From Elmis aenea (taxonomy: Eukaryota; Arthropoda; Insecta; Coleoptera; Elmidae), in assembly GCA_947652605.1 (NCBI GenBank), contig OX393577.1, forward strand, positions 36,707,466 through 36,771,465: 64,000 nucleotides of DNA, written 5' to 3'. The translations under genes were made by a program, and so were the position numbers. The notes beneath the pieces were generated by a model. It was given only the letters and a program-made list of their open reading frames with translations, searched no databases and was not told the DNA's origin. This document shows positions 25,901-36,120 of the stretch, in pieces. Every line of letters begins with the position of its first letter. The first letter of the stretch is position 1.

Positions 25901-28899
25901 TTTTCCCTTAATATTTTCAGTATAAACACATTTTCGTTAGGTCTTGTTATAATTGAATGGTTACACAATTTTTTAAGTGTAAGTAGCTTGAAATTTTTGA
26001 AACATTTGAACACCTAGAAATGGTAACAGGATTTTGACGTGGGTCACTAACGAAGCTACAACTAATGTAGAAAGTTTAATAGTTACTGGCAACCTACTGC
26101 ACCCATGTTGTAGCATACATTTCAAAATACAAATGAATTGTAAAATCTATATTTAATAAAAAACAGTTTTAAATCAATTTGAGCAATTTTATTTTAATTT
26201 TAGAATAACATGCTCATTAACATTTAAGAATAGAGACAAACAAGTTTATTATAGTAATATTTGATTAAACATAATGCACCCTCCAAATAAGAAAAACAAA
26301 TAAATAGCAATTCTTATTATTTTTAATTATTATTAATGTTCCACAAAATGCCCGTATTTTGCCGTATGTTTATTTTCGCGTCAAGGAGTTATAGAATATT
26401 ATTTATCAAACAGAAAAATAAGTTATTACCGTATTAAAAATAAAATACTGCAAATTGAACTAATACTACTTTGTTTTAAGACACAATTAACAAAATGGCG
26501 TTAAGAAACTAACTTTTATATTTTAAACGACGTTAAAGTTAAAATGCCTTAATTTTACCAATATAGACTTTTTTATAAGGTGTAGGTACATGTATGTGTA
26601 CGTGTTTTAATTTTTTTTTAATATATACAATTTCAAATGTAATAAATTTAACTCGTAATCCAGAGCTCTTAAAGTTGGTACATTTTTTAAAAAAATTGTA
26701 CCTCAAATTCCTGTAAAATGTTTACAGAAATTGGTTTAGACAGTACAATTTATTTTATCTTTATATCGAGCATCTTTAACATTGTCGTAAATATGTGTCT
26801 AATATATTGTTGTTTTGCTAAAGAACCCTGCGTGAGAACTCAATGGAATGTTGACCCCAACAGTTTTTTTTTTTCCGTTAACATCACATCAAATACAACG
26901 TGTAGACAAATAATAAAACATAGCCACTATTATTACTAATTTATTCTCAGATGATTTTAAAAGGTTGTCTAGGTTTTAAATTTTTGTGACGCTTTTTGAT
27001 AAACCGCAAATTATTATTTTTACCTGTTAGCATCCTGACATGCTTACATGCAAAAACTCTTTTGTGTATATATTATTTGTTAATTTATATCAAAAATATC
27101 GTTAAAATATAAACAGAATAATTTGGGATTTTTGAGAAAATGGTTTTTTAAATATTTTACTGATATTTAGTTTTATACAAGTAATGCTGATATAATTAAA
27201 AACTGGTTAAATGTAGATTATTTAAATAGATTGTTACCTATAGGTGACTTTTCGCAATAATAAAACTTTATATTCCTAAAAAATTGCAATTAATAATAGG
27301 AAACTACTAGAACATATATTTTTATTTCTCAAAAAGGTGTGTTTTGTAATCGTATGGTAACTCCACATAGTAATGATTTGCCATTCATTTACAATTTACT
27401 TATAATTAAAGCAATATTTTGACAATGACTATTCAGTCTAGCCAATAATTAGGATTTAATACAGGGATAACAAATTGCATTATTTTTCTGCATAAATACA
27501 AGAATACTGTTTATCTAAAGCGGCTTCGTTATACAACAAGTAAGTACCTAACAAGTACAAAGAAAAAATGTATTCTAATTAAGCATATATGTCTCGAAAT
27601 AAATGTATTCGTTGGTGCATTTTAAAAGTGTTTTTTTTTGTTTATAAATTTTAATTTGAAGCAATTTGTAGAGTTAATAACGACTACAACAAGTTTTTTT
27701 GACGAGACAATGCATATCCAATCTATTAATTACCAAGATCCAGAGATCACTGAAACTAATAAAACGACCCCGCAAAACAGCAAAAATGGTCGACATTTAT
27801 TATTAGTATTGCGCAATTAGAGCAACTTTTCCACATTTATTTTTAAGATGTTTAGGCAGTTCTTGCTACAGGCACCCCGAACTATCGCGATACGACCCTG
27901 CTCATTCAAAATGTTTCTTTATTAAACGTAATTATTTATGCATACTGCAATAAATATGATTTCCTATAAAATTTGGTCATATATCGACCTACTTTTTGGT
28001 GTTTAGTGTTTACTAATGTTGTACTATTGTGGTAATGGTAAACTATCGATTTTGTAAGCTTACAATACAAATGAAAATTAAATACTTGCTGTTTTAATTT
28101 TTAGGTACATGAAATTAATATTTAGAAGCACTAAGAACTCAATAGTATTCTCCCTCATTCATTCTAGAATAATACGATAAACAACCAAATAATTTAATAC
28201 ACGAAGGTTATAAAACTACAGCAATAAAAAAAAAATGATACAAAGATTACACTTTTTATTTACAAAATAAATAATCGTTTCCACTTCGCTGCACAAAATA
28301 TAACTTATAGTACTTAAATAATAATAAAGACACATTATAATTATATACTACGTCTCGAAGTGCGATCGTTTGTAACTCAAAAAACCTACAAATGTTAACA
28401 TTATTAATAAAAATCACGAATCACGAATTAACATTCAAAATATCTCAGGATTAAACTCCGTTTGTCACGATTAACTTGAGTTCTAACAACATTAACGCGG
28501 CTTACCAAAGACGATATATACAGCAAAGGATTAGACATCCCAGAATCTTAAACTCATAGCGGAAGTTATGTGCATTCCCGCTATATGTTTATGCTGCGAG
28601 TCGTATGGCAAACATAAAGCCACATATCAAGTCATGTTTGCATACTTAATAACATTTAAACAAAAGGCAATAAATGAATTAAAATTGATGTACTAAATTT
28701 ATGATTTGTTTCATTTCCGCGTTTGCTTATTGTAAATAATCAACAATGATGACTGTGGCTAACGGTAAAATTGTAATGAAATGTTAATGTTTACTTTTTA
28801 AACGTTAAATTTACAGAGCCTTTACTACAAATTCATATAACAAAAAAGATAACTCACTCAAACTTTATAAAGGTACCTATAAGCTTAATCAGCATCTTT
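22915..28899. other. 6-kb AT-rich stretch, nothing recognised
   Basis: The longest element-free part of the window. The short open frames at 26718 and 27638 are AT-rich and have no recognisable content. If the exon at 29133-29223 is real, this lies inside its first intron. Confidence 0.5.
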
Positions 28900-29130
28900 T
28901 GTTATGTTTGCGTATTGCGTGTAATGATTCAAAGCGCGTAAATCGCGGTTACTTTGTTCGTCCCTTGCGGTTACCGTGTACGTTTTCTAGTGTGAGTTCA
29001 AGCAGGCATCATGTAAAACCACCACCATTGTTATCCTAAAAGAAGGGCTACGCCTGGAGCACAGGCAACCACCCTGAAACCACTACCAGACACAGCCACT
29101 GCTTGATACACAAATATGTAAACAGAACAC
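28900..29130 (-). promoter_or_regulatory. Possible intronic regulatory segment beside the exon
   Basis: GC content rises here. GCGGTTAC occurs twice (about 28945-28980), giving AACCGC on the minus strand, a Runt-type core. CCATTGTT (29025-29032) equals the Sox core, next to TTATCC (GATA type). It lies directly downstream of the exon's splice donor on the minus strand. Function is inferred from motifs only. Confidence 0.3.
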
Positions 29131-29132
29131 AC

Positions 29133-29223
29133 CTTGCAACTTTTTCTCAGTCTCCCAGAACTTCTGAAGCTCCGTAAAATACTTGTCCAGTATAAAAACT
29201 TTAGAAAGCCCTAAAGTAGCCAT
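29133..29223 (-). CDS. Probable first coding exon of a host gene, product unknown
   Basis: Reading the minus strand from 29223, an ATG in context CACAAGATGG opens 30 codons starting MATLGLSKVF, continuing through ILDKYFTELQ and ending WETEKKLQ, plus one base. It then meets AAG|GTGTGT, a good 5' splice donor after 29133. The composition is unlike the surrounding AT-rich noise: balanced codons, no low complexity, and an amphipathic charged helix (KYFTELQKFWETEKKL) that could begin a coiled coil or helical bundle. An in-frame stop follows soon in the presumed intron, consistent with splicing. I do not recognise the protein and no second exon could be identified to the left. A promoter-like region lies directly upstream. 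It could be one of several alternative first exons. Confidence 0.6.
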
Positions 29224-29400
29224 CTTGTGCAATGGGGGCTAGGAATTACGAATAACCATTTTTCAGGCATTACACTACAAACACAGACACTCTCCTTCAA
29301 AGTATTCACTATACTGACTCGACTATCGGCCGCTACCTGCGACCTGTTCAGGTGTACCTCCCCGCTCACCTGTAATACACCTGTGTGACTTTAGGGAATT
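29224..29400 (-). promoter_or_regulatory. Promoter/5' UTR with E-box and CAGGTAG cluster
   Basis: This GC-richer block lies just upstream of the ATG at 29223. On the minus strand it has CAGGTG at 29383-29378, 29372-29367 and, inverted, 29354-29349, plus CAGGTAG at 29339-29333 and an extra CAGGTC. CAGGTG is the Snail/bHLH E-box and CAGGTAG the Zelda (TAGteam) heptamer of insects. TCAGT at 29317-29313 fits an arthropod initiator. No TATA box is seen. The sites are read directly; their use is inferred. Confidence 0.5.
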
Positions 29401-29755
29401 TGGGATACAGCAGCTTACCAAACGTTTTTTTAATAAAATATTTTTTTACAAGCATCTAATCTTGCATATTTTACATCCCTAAACCAAATGTAAGCAAACA
29501 CATTCTGGGAGACTTCAACGATAGGTAAGAAAACAAAGTTGTCGTTGGGATAATAAAAATTTCAAATTTTTAAGCAACATAGCATTTCTTGATATAAGCA
29601 TGACATAGAAACCTCTTATCACGAACAAAAATCTCAAAATAAAAAATAAAAAGTCATCTAGTGGAAAAATGTTATTAGTAAGACCAAATACACAGCACTT
29701 TTTTAGTTAATAAAATGATGTCCAATGTATTTTGTAAATTACCAAATCAATTATA

Positions 29756-30038
29756 CAGGATGTTTCACTTTTCGATGCGGCACTATTGCTATCTCTGTAA
29801 ATAATGAAAATATAATACAAGACTAGTTGATTGTGGTAACATTTAGCTCTTTCGGAGTGTATTTTAAACAAAATGAGTTTTTTTTTTTAAAATTATTGTG
29901 GCTTACGTATTATACCTACCGAAAAAATTTAAATCGACATTAATATTTAAATTCAAATATCTCGATCATCGTTGCTAATCCACAAAAATTCCAAAGAAAG
30001 TAAGCAAATTAAGCAAAAAATGACGAAATCTATATAGG
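29756..30038. repeat. Lone TA-type element end
   Basis: CAGGATGTTTCAC follows TA at 29754-29755 and resembles a MITE left end. No right end was found before the next element. Confidence 0.35.
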
Positions 30039-30040
30039 TA

Positions 30041-30274
30041 CAGGGTGTTTCTGAACGATGTAGCATAATTTCTACTGGTGAATCTACATTGAAAAATAGG
30101 ACGATTTAGCCCATCATGTCTTATAGAAAGTTGCATCGTTGCTAAGTTACAGCCCCACGGGTCTGTAACTTAGCAACGATGCAACTTCCTATAAGGCATA
30201 ATGGGCTAAATCGTCTTATTTTTCAATGTAGATTGACCAGTAAAAATTATGCTACATCGTTCAGAAACACCCTG
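30041..30274. repeat. 234-bp near-perfect hairpin MITE
   Basis: Two arms of about 112 bp, starting CAGGGTGTTTCTGAACGATG, are almost perfect reverse complements around a 10-base loop (30153-30162). TA borders both ends. A transcript across it would fold into a long double strand. Confidence 0.95.
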
Positions 30275-30276
30275 TA

Positions 30277-30626
30277 TATAAAAATGAATGTATGTTTGTT
30301 TGTCTTTTATGGATTCCTATACCATTCATCCGATCCTGACCAAATTTGGCACAGACAATCTATAGGACCATGGGAAGAAGATAGGCTATATAAGAATTCC
30401 CAAGAGTTCCAAAAATTCCCAAAAGAACCAAAATTCCCAAAAGATCCAAATATCACAAAAGTTTCAAAATTCTCAATAGATACAAAAATTCTCAATAGAT
30501 ACAAAAATTCCCAAAAGATCCAAAATTCTCAAAAGGTCAAAAACGTCCACCGGGCGCGAGCGCGAAGCGCGAGTAGTCTGTGATTGATAAAAAAATTCAC
30601 CGAGCGAAGCCGGGTCACTACGCTAG
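30277..30626 (+). mobile_element. Helitron/Helentron-like element, candidate
   Basis: It starts with TATAAAAATGAATGTATG and TTTGTTTGTC, then GATCCTGACCAAATTTGGCA, a layout widespread in insect non-autonomous repeats. It ends ACCGAGCGAAGCCGGG..CGCTAG before T, with the CTAG end and GCGAAGC mini-hairpin seen in Helitron-like 3' ends. An internal minisatellite (30392-30540) recalls DINE-1/Helentron elements. There is no Rep/helicase. The left border is uncertain because the MITE abuts it. Confidence 0.45.
30392..30540 (+). repeat. 18-19-bp minisatellite, about 8 units
   Basis: Units of the form AAAATTCCCAAAAGATCC repeat about eight times with substitutions. They create an open frame that is not a gene. 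Confidence 0.8.
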
Positions 30627-30938
30627 TGTAAGATAAAAATCAACGTCGCCATGAAAAAAATTATCGATTTCCATTTTTTTATTTCGACTCTTGCTAGTCT
30701 ATCCTGTCACACTTTAGACGATTTATTTATATTTATATATTTCAAATTTTTCCAATTTATTCAGTTTTTCATTTTTACTTAGATGTGCTTGCACTATCTA
30801 TAGCTAATATATCTACAGTAATTAACAACTGTTGGTACTTTCTATAACTGATCAGTTGGTAAAATATGAAACAAATGAATAAAACGTCAAATTTACTTGA
30901 CTTGCGTTTTTCGAAAGTGTCAGTATAGTTGTAGAACC

Positions 30939-31110
30939 ATGGTGTACAATTTTACTAATAACGAAAAAATTAATTTAATTGAATATCTTTAAGGGCAACT
31001 GTTTTGGAAGCACACAAAAATTTACAAAAGAATCTCCTGACAGGCACATCCCAAACAGCAATACATCTCCCAAAAATAACCGAAGAAAAGGGATCAGGAA
31101 GAAAATATTT
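30939..31110 (+). pseudogene. Transposase N-terminal helix-turn-helix fragment (DUF4817-like)
   Basis: From an ATG at 30939 the frame reads MVYNFTNNEKINLIEYL. After a frameshift near 30990 it continues with FGSTQKFTKESPDRHIPNSN. This matches the order of the DUF4817-type helix-turn-helix found at the N terminus of many insect Tc1/mariner-like proteins (MVYT..EK, then FP/YPDR..P). The rest of the transposase is not found downstream. It is a short, broken relic, and the assignment is by recognition. Confidence 0.5.
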
Positions 31111-32078
31111 TAGCGTAGGTTAATGAGTTAATGTTAATCCACTGACGCCCAGCCGCGAAATGAGAAGAAACAAGGGGTAGGGTCGTAGTTTCCTTTTTAA
31201 ATACTAAGCACCAAGTAAGATACAAACAATATTGTATTGTATTAAAAAACTTCTGTAATTGCTATTGTTAAATTGTGTCAATTTCTTTCCACCAGTTTTA
31301 AAAATTCACATACTTTAAATATGAAGGTTAAAAGAAATAGGTAGTGAATGCGAAATTAATATTTAATATTTGACAACTTATTTACATGAAATGTAACATA
31401 TATGAAGTACAAAAACAGAAACATTGAGTGATTTAGGAGTTTACCTCCGCACCCTTCATATTGGCTAATAAACAAAATCGAATAGACAATAGATATATAA
31501 AATATTATGCTGTTACAAATTACACTGTATTTTGCTGTTAATTAAATATTTTTTTTAAGTACAAGTATACCTATGCGTAAATAATTTATTCATATACGAT
31601 ATCATAGATTTTATTTTTTATAAAGTTTTCTTAGTTAATTGTCAAAACGTATTAAGTAAATAAATAAATACCTACACGTGGCTAATGAATTATAACATTT
31701 TAACAAATTTTGTTAATATTAAGTTAAAGTAACTGATACTGCATTCAAAAACGTTTAAATTTTCTTAAACAAATTTTTAATAGTAAATAGGGGTTACTAC
31801 AATTTTTTTATTATTTTTTTTAATGCTGCCGTGATGATCAAATATTAAACAAGCATAATACATAAATTAATTATCTTGTATAGATTATGTAACTGAATCT
31901 AATAACAATGTTATAAAAAATAAAATGTAAGAGTTCGAGCAACAACAAATGATAAAAAAACACAATAGTACCTATACAATAAATAAATTTTAAAAAATTT
32001 CAAAATAAATAGTGTAAAGGTATCTTATACACAATAAGATTATCATACATATTATACAAAAATTATACCTCATTAATA
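31111..32078. other. AT-rich stretch, nothing recognised
   Basis: No supported feature. Confidence 0.5.
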
Positions 32079-32290
32079 TACAGGGTGTAGACTCGGATCA
32101 CGCAACATAGCGATTTCAATGGTAAAATTTTAAAAGTCGAATTCTTGCTCCGCTAATTATTTTAGAAAAAAAGTGCAAATACGTTTTTTGTAGAGAAAAA
32201 AATTCTGTATCCATAAATGTAATCAATATTACTTTTTCGTTTTCCAATAACTGAAAATTATGCAAATTAAAAAACGCGTTTGGACAGAAA

Positions 32291-32538
32291 TCTGTAGTGC
32301 CTTGGAATTATGGTATGACAACTGCCCAGCCTAATGTCACTTATACTGTCACTTTGACGCGAAATTCATTCTTAATTATCCTTTATATTTTATCAAACAT
32401 TTATTTTACACAATTAGTTATGTTTTCATTGCAAGATATAATAAAAATGATAATTAAGAATAAACTTCAAACGTCAAAGTGACAGTAAGTGTTAGTAAGA
32501 TGGGCAGTTGTCGTAGCATAATTCCAAGGCACTACAGA
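32291..32538. repeat. 248-bp palindromic MITE inside a palindrome
   Basis: Arms of about 70 bp starting TCTGTAGTGCCTTGGAATTA face each other. It sits near the centre of the ACGCGTTT palindrome of the host element. Confidence 0.8.
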
Positions 32539-32578
32539 TTTTCGCGAAAACGCGTTTTTTAATTTGCTTATTTTTCTG

Positions 32579-33470
32579 CCAAATCCGGAACTAACTTTAA
32601 AATTTTAAATAATACGTTCCGGTTTTTATTGCATAATTAGAAGGATATTTGATTTAAAAAAACACTTTTTACTTGAAAAAGTTTTTGATTATCAGTATAG
32701 TTTGTAGGTAATACATTGGACCTAAATCATAACATTTAAAACCCTATTCGCATGTACTTAACTGAATTCTGGACACTCCCTTGTTTTATTTAGTTTTGTA
32801 TTTAATTAAATGAAATTTTAGACATAGGTACGATATGTGTGAAAAACCCGATTGTTTGAACATATTTACACGATTGTTTATTTCCGCTTTAGCTGAAAAT
32901 TACCCTAGGGTTGTTATTTCAAATGGATCGCCCTGTATATTTCAACATTTTTGGAAATAGGAAGCAATTGTAAAATGTTTATAATCTCAAATAATTTTTG
33001 GCCGAATAAGTTTTTTTTTTATTGAGTGCGAATCATTTTTGTTGGTAGTGGTACATTAAACAAAATAGTGCAATTATTGTATTCAAAATTGCTTGCTATT
33101 TCCAAAAATGTAAAAATATACAGGGTGTTCCAATTTGAAATAACTAACTTAGGGTCATTTCCGGCGGGACCGGAAGTGAAACAATAGTGTACATATGTTC
33201 AAATAATCGGGTTTTTCACACATATCATATGACTAAAATTTCATTTAATTAAATAAGAAAAAAAGAAAAAAAAGGGGGTGTCCCAGTTACCTACATGCGA
33301 ATAGGGTTTTAAATGTTGTTATGATTTAGGTCTAATGGATTACAAACTATACTGATAATCAAACATTTTTTTAAGTAAAAAGTGTTTTTTTTTTAAATAT
33401 CTTTCTAATTATGCAATAAAAACCGGGAAGTTTCATTTAAGTTTTTAAAGTTAGTTCCGGATTTGGCCAC
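32579..33470. repeat. 890-bp foldback
   Basis: Left arm 32579-32940 and right arm 33128-33470 are reverse complements (CCAAATCCGGAACTAACTTT, CCCTATTCGCATGTA, TGTGTGAAAAACCCGATTGTTT-like blocks). A relative of part of it occurs at 53188-53741. Confidence 0.8.
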
Positions 33471-33616
33471 TTTCGGTTTAATAACGAAAACCGCTATAGA
33501 GTCAATCGATTCTACATAAACACTTTTTTGATAACAAAATTTTCCCTATCTTTATCAGACGTCGCATTTTCAAATAAAAGTGCTGGTACGGGTACGGGTT
33601 GTCTGAAACACCCTAT

Positions 33617-34918
33617 ATATGTATGATAGAAATACCGTTATTGTTAATTTTTTTTTTGTAAATAGTCAGTAGGTACAATTTTTTACACGAAAATATGATT
33701 CTAATGAACGATAAAAACACAGTGTAATATAATAAATTATATTGATTGTTTCTTATAAGTAGTGATCACTATAGGTAAGCTGTGCTTCCTGTATATAGGT
33801 ATGTGTCCATAATTGCTTCAAGAAAGTACAAAAATCTTTCATAACCAAGATGATAAAGAAAAACTTTAAATTCGATTTCCTTTTTCTAATTACTAACTTA
33901 ATATTTTAATTTTATGCGTAGCATTTCAAACAAGTTGGTTGAACTATTCTAGCAAAAAACATGTAGGCTAGTTTAACAACTGCTTAATAGGGACACATGT
34001 TTATCCAAAAATATATCAAATAACATACCTATAATTACTTCAACAACATTTAAGTGGTCTAAAAAATTATGACATATTTAAAATTTCTAATATGAATTTT
34101 AATTTCCTGTAACTGTATCACGAATAGTTTTAAAATTCAGACAAAAAAGCGATTTTTTGGAGAATACCATTAGAAAGTTTTGATCAAAACAATGATGTAT
34201 CACATTGGATTGTATATTTAAAATTGTAAGCCATTTGCAAAATTTATAATGAAGCTATTGTTCAAAATCTGTCCACTAATATGTTGATTGGAGACTTCAA
34301 TAGCAGATTAGAAACACAACCCGTGTTTAGTTCGGTATTCAAAGTGGGGCTGTAAACAGGTTTCTTTACTATACTTTAACAGCCGTGTTGTGCTAAAGTT
34401 TCTTTACAAACATTTCTTAATATAAGCTAAGGCGCATGCTCTTTCAACAGCCACGTACGAGCGTTGTAAGCGATTACGAATACCTCTGAAATATTTTGAA
34501 TAATCTAAGGCCAAGGGATGTGATTCACATAACTGAATAATCAGCGTTTAATTAAATCATCCGCAAAAGATTACATTGTTTACTTATTAAAATTACAAAT
34601 AACAGAGAGGAGTATAATGTGATACAATCAGCAATCATTTCAGATATTTTCCGCTCGTTTAGTTGTAAATACTGCAAACAAATTTTGCACATACATTATA
34701 AATTTAATTTAATTTAAACAAAATTTATTTCATGTAAATGGAATTGCCTCAATTTAAAATAGGTACCAGATTAGTAAATTATCAATAATTAGATTTTAAA
34801 CCAAAAAAGTAATTTCACCTCGAAAATTAAAAAAAACAAACAAACTATAGCCTGAAAAAGATTGACGAAAAAGTAATGGACTCCTAAATTATGCCTATAA
34901 TTGACAGTGACCTAGTTA
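33617..34918. other. AT-rich stretch, nothing recognised
   Basis: No supported feature. A lone CAGGGTAGTCCAAATTC end follows TA at 34919-34920. Confidence 0.45.
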
Positions 34919-35294
34919 TACAGGGTAGTCCAAATTCAAGGTGTTCAAAGACAAGGGCAGACACTGGGATATCGAAAACGGTAAGAGTCGCCAAGTCAAT
35001 TAAAACAATTATCTGATCCCAATTAAGTAGCAAGTTAGCGATATTTATATTTTAAAATAAACTGGTGTGACCACCAAATAACATTCGCGCGTGTGTGTGC
35101 ACGTTTGTATATTCGCGTGAATCAAAAGTTGAAAGTGCCGCTTCAGGCAATCTAATTAACCACATTTTAGTAAATGACGTATGTCAAATTAATATTTTAT
35201 GCGAGTGTTTATGACTTATGACACATGTACAACCACAGCGTCCTTTTTTTACAATTGAAGAGACTTGAAACCATATTGTATAAACACCTATACT

Positions 35295-35390
35295 GCACAT
35301 TCCCTATCTACACAATTAATGATGACGGAAGCCGAAGGAGTGAAATGAAAATATGTTTTTCTCTTTCTAAGGTGTACTTAGGTTAGAAGG
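35295..35390. repeat. Intact copy of the repeat split at 35958 and 38461
   Basis: It reads cattccctatctacacaa, then ttaatgatgacgg, then tctctttctaaggtgtactt without interruption. The second copy has the same sequence but is opened by a 2.5-kb nested insertion, so this copy serves as an empty site. Confidence 0.75.
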
Positions 35391-35957
35391 TTGGCAGAAA
35401 TCATAGAAAATCAAATAAAACTATGACGTTTAGTTGATTTTAATTACAAACGTCAATTGTTTACAAAATCGTGGCAACTGTGATAATACCTACAGTTTTC
35501 ACAAAATTAGCCGTTTCTCGGAAATTTTTTGCAAAAAATGTATGATATATATTTTTGAAAAGCAAAAAAAAAATGCTTTTTTATATATAGTCATAGCCTA
35601 CTACACTTTCCATTGAAAAACAAGTTTACTTTATTTCTCCAAAAGTCAAGGGCGCTAAAAAATTAATAATGTTTTTATATTCAGCATAAAAAGTTTATAA
35701 AAAAGCCTTTAGGTATAACATTTAGATCTATTTTTATAAATCAAGAAGAGACAGTAAATTTTCAGAAACGATAAAATTTCATTTTTCGTTTGTCGTGTAG
35801 AAATGGAAAGTGATATAAAAAATCTGATAATACAGGAGTGTTTTTCTCAAAAAAAATAAGTACAGAGACCGATATTAGATTTCCACCAAGTACTATGGCA
35901 ACCCCGTAAAACATTCTGATTTGGTCCAACCTCTACATAAGTATTATCTCGAAATTG
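35391..35957. other. Unassigned AT-rich spacer between repeat copies
   Basis: No supported feature. Confidence 0.4.
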
Positions 35958-36120
35958 CGCATTCCCTATCTACACAAAAGGTCTGTTCCAATAAAGCCAT
36001 GTCAGAACATGCGCAGTATCGAATTAGCGTTTGATTAGAGACTATACTTGCACGCTATATCGATACTACGCATTCCCCTGGCCGTTCGATGGATTGTACA
36101 AATGTACATGGCCCTGCTGG

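Larger units (their letters stand above)
32081..33616. repeat. Composite of nested inverted repeats with TA-type ends
   Basis: It starts CAGGGTGTAGACTCGG after TA and ends GAAACACCCTATA. Inside, GCAAATTAAAAAACGCGTTT (32264-32283) pairs with 32552-32571 around an inner MITE, and a second, larger foldback follows (32579-33470). The outer ends match only over the first bases, so this is probably more than one element. Confidence 0.6.

Noticed and set aside
30179..30583. 134-codon frame with FPKEPKFPKDP-like repeats
   Set aside because: Product of a hairpin arm plus an 18-19-bp minisatellite, not a protein gene.
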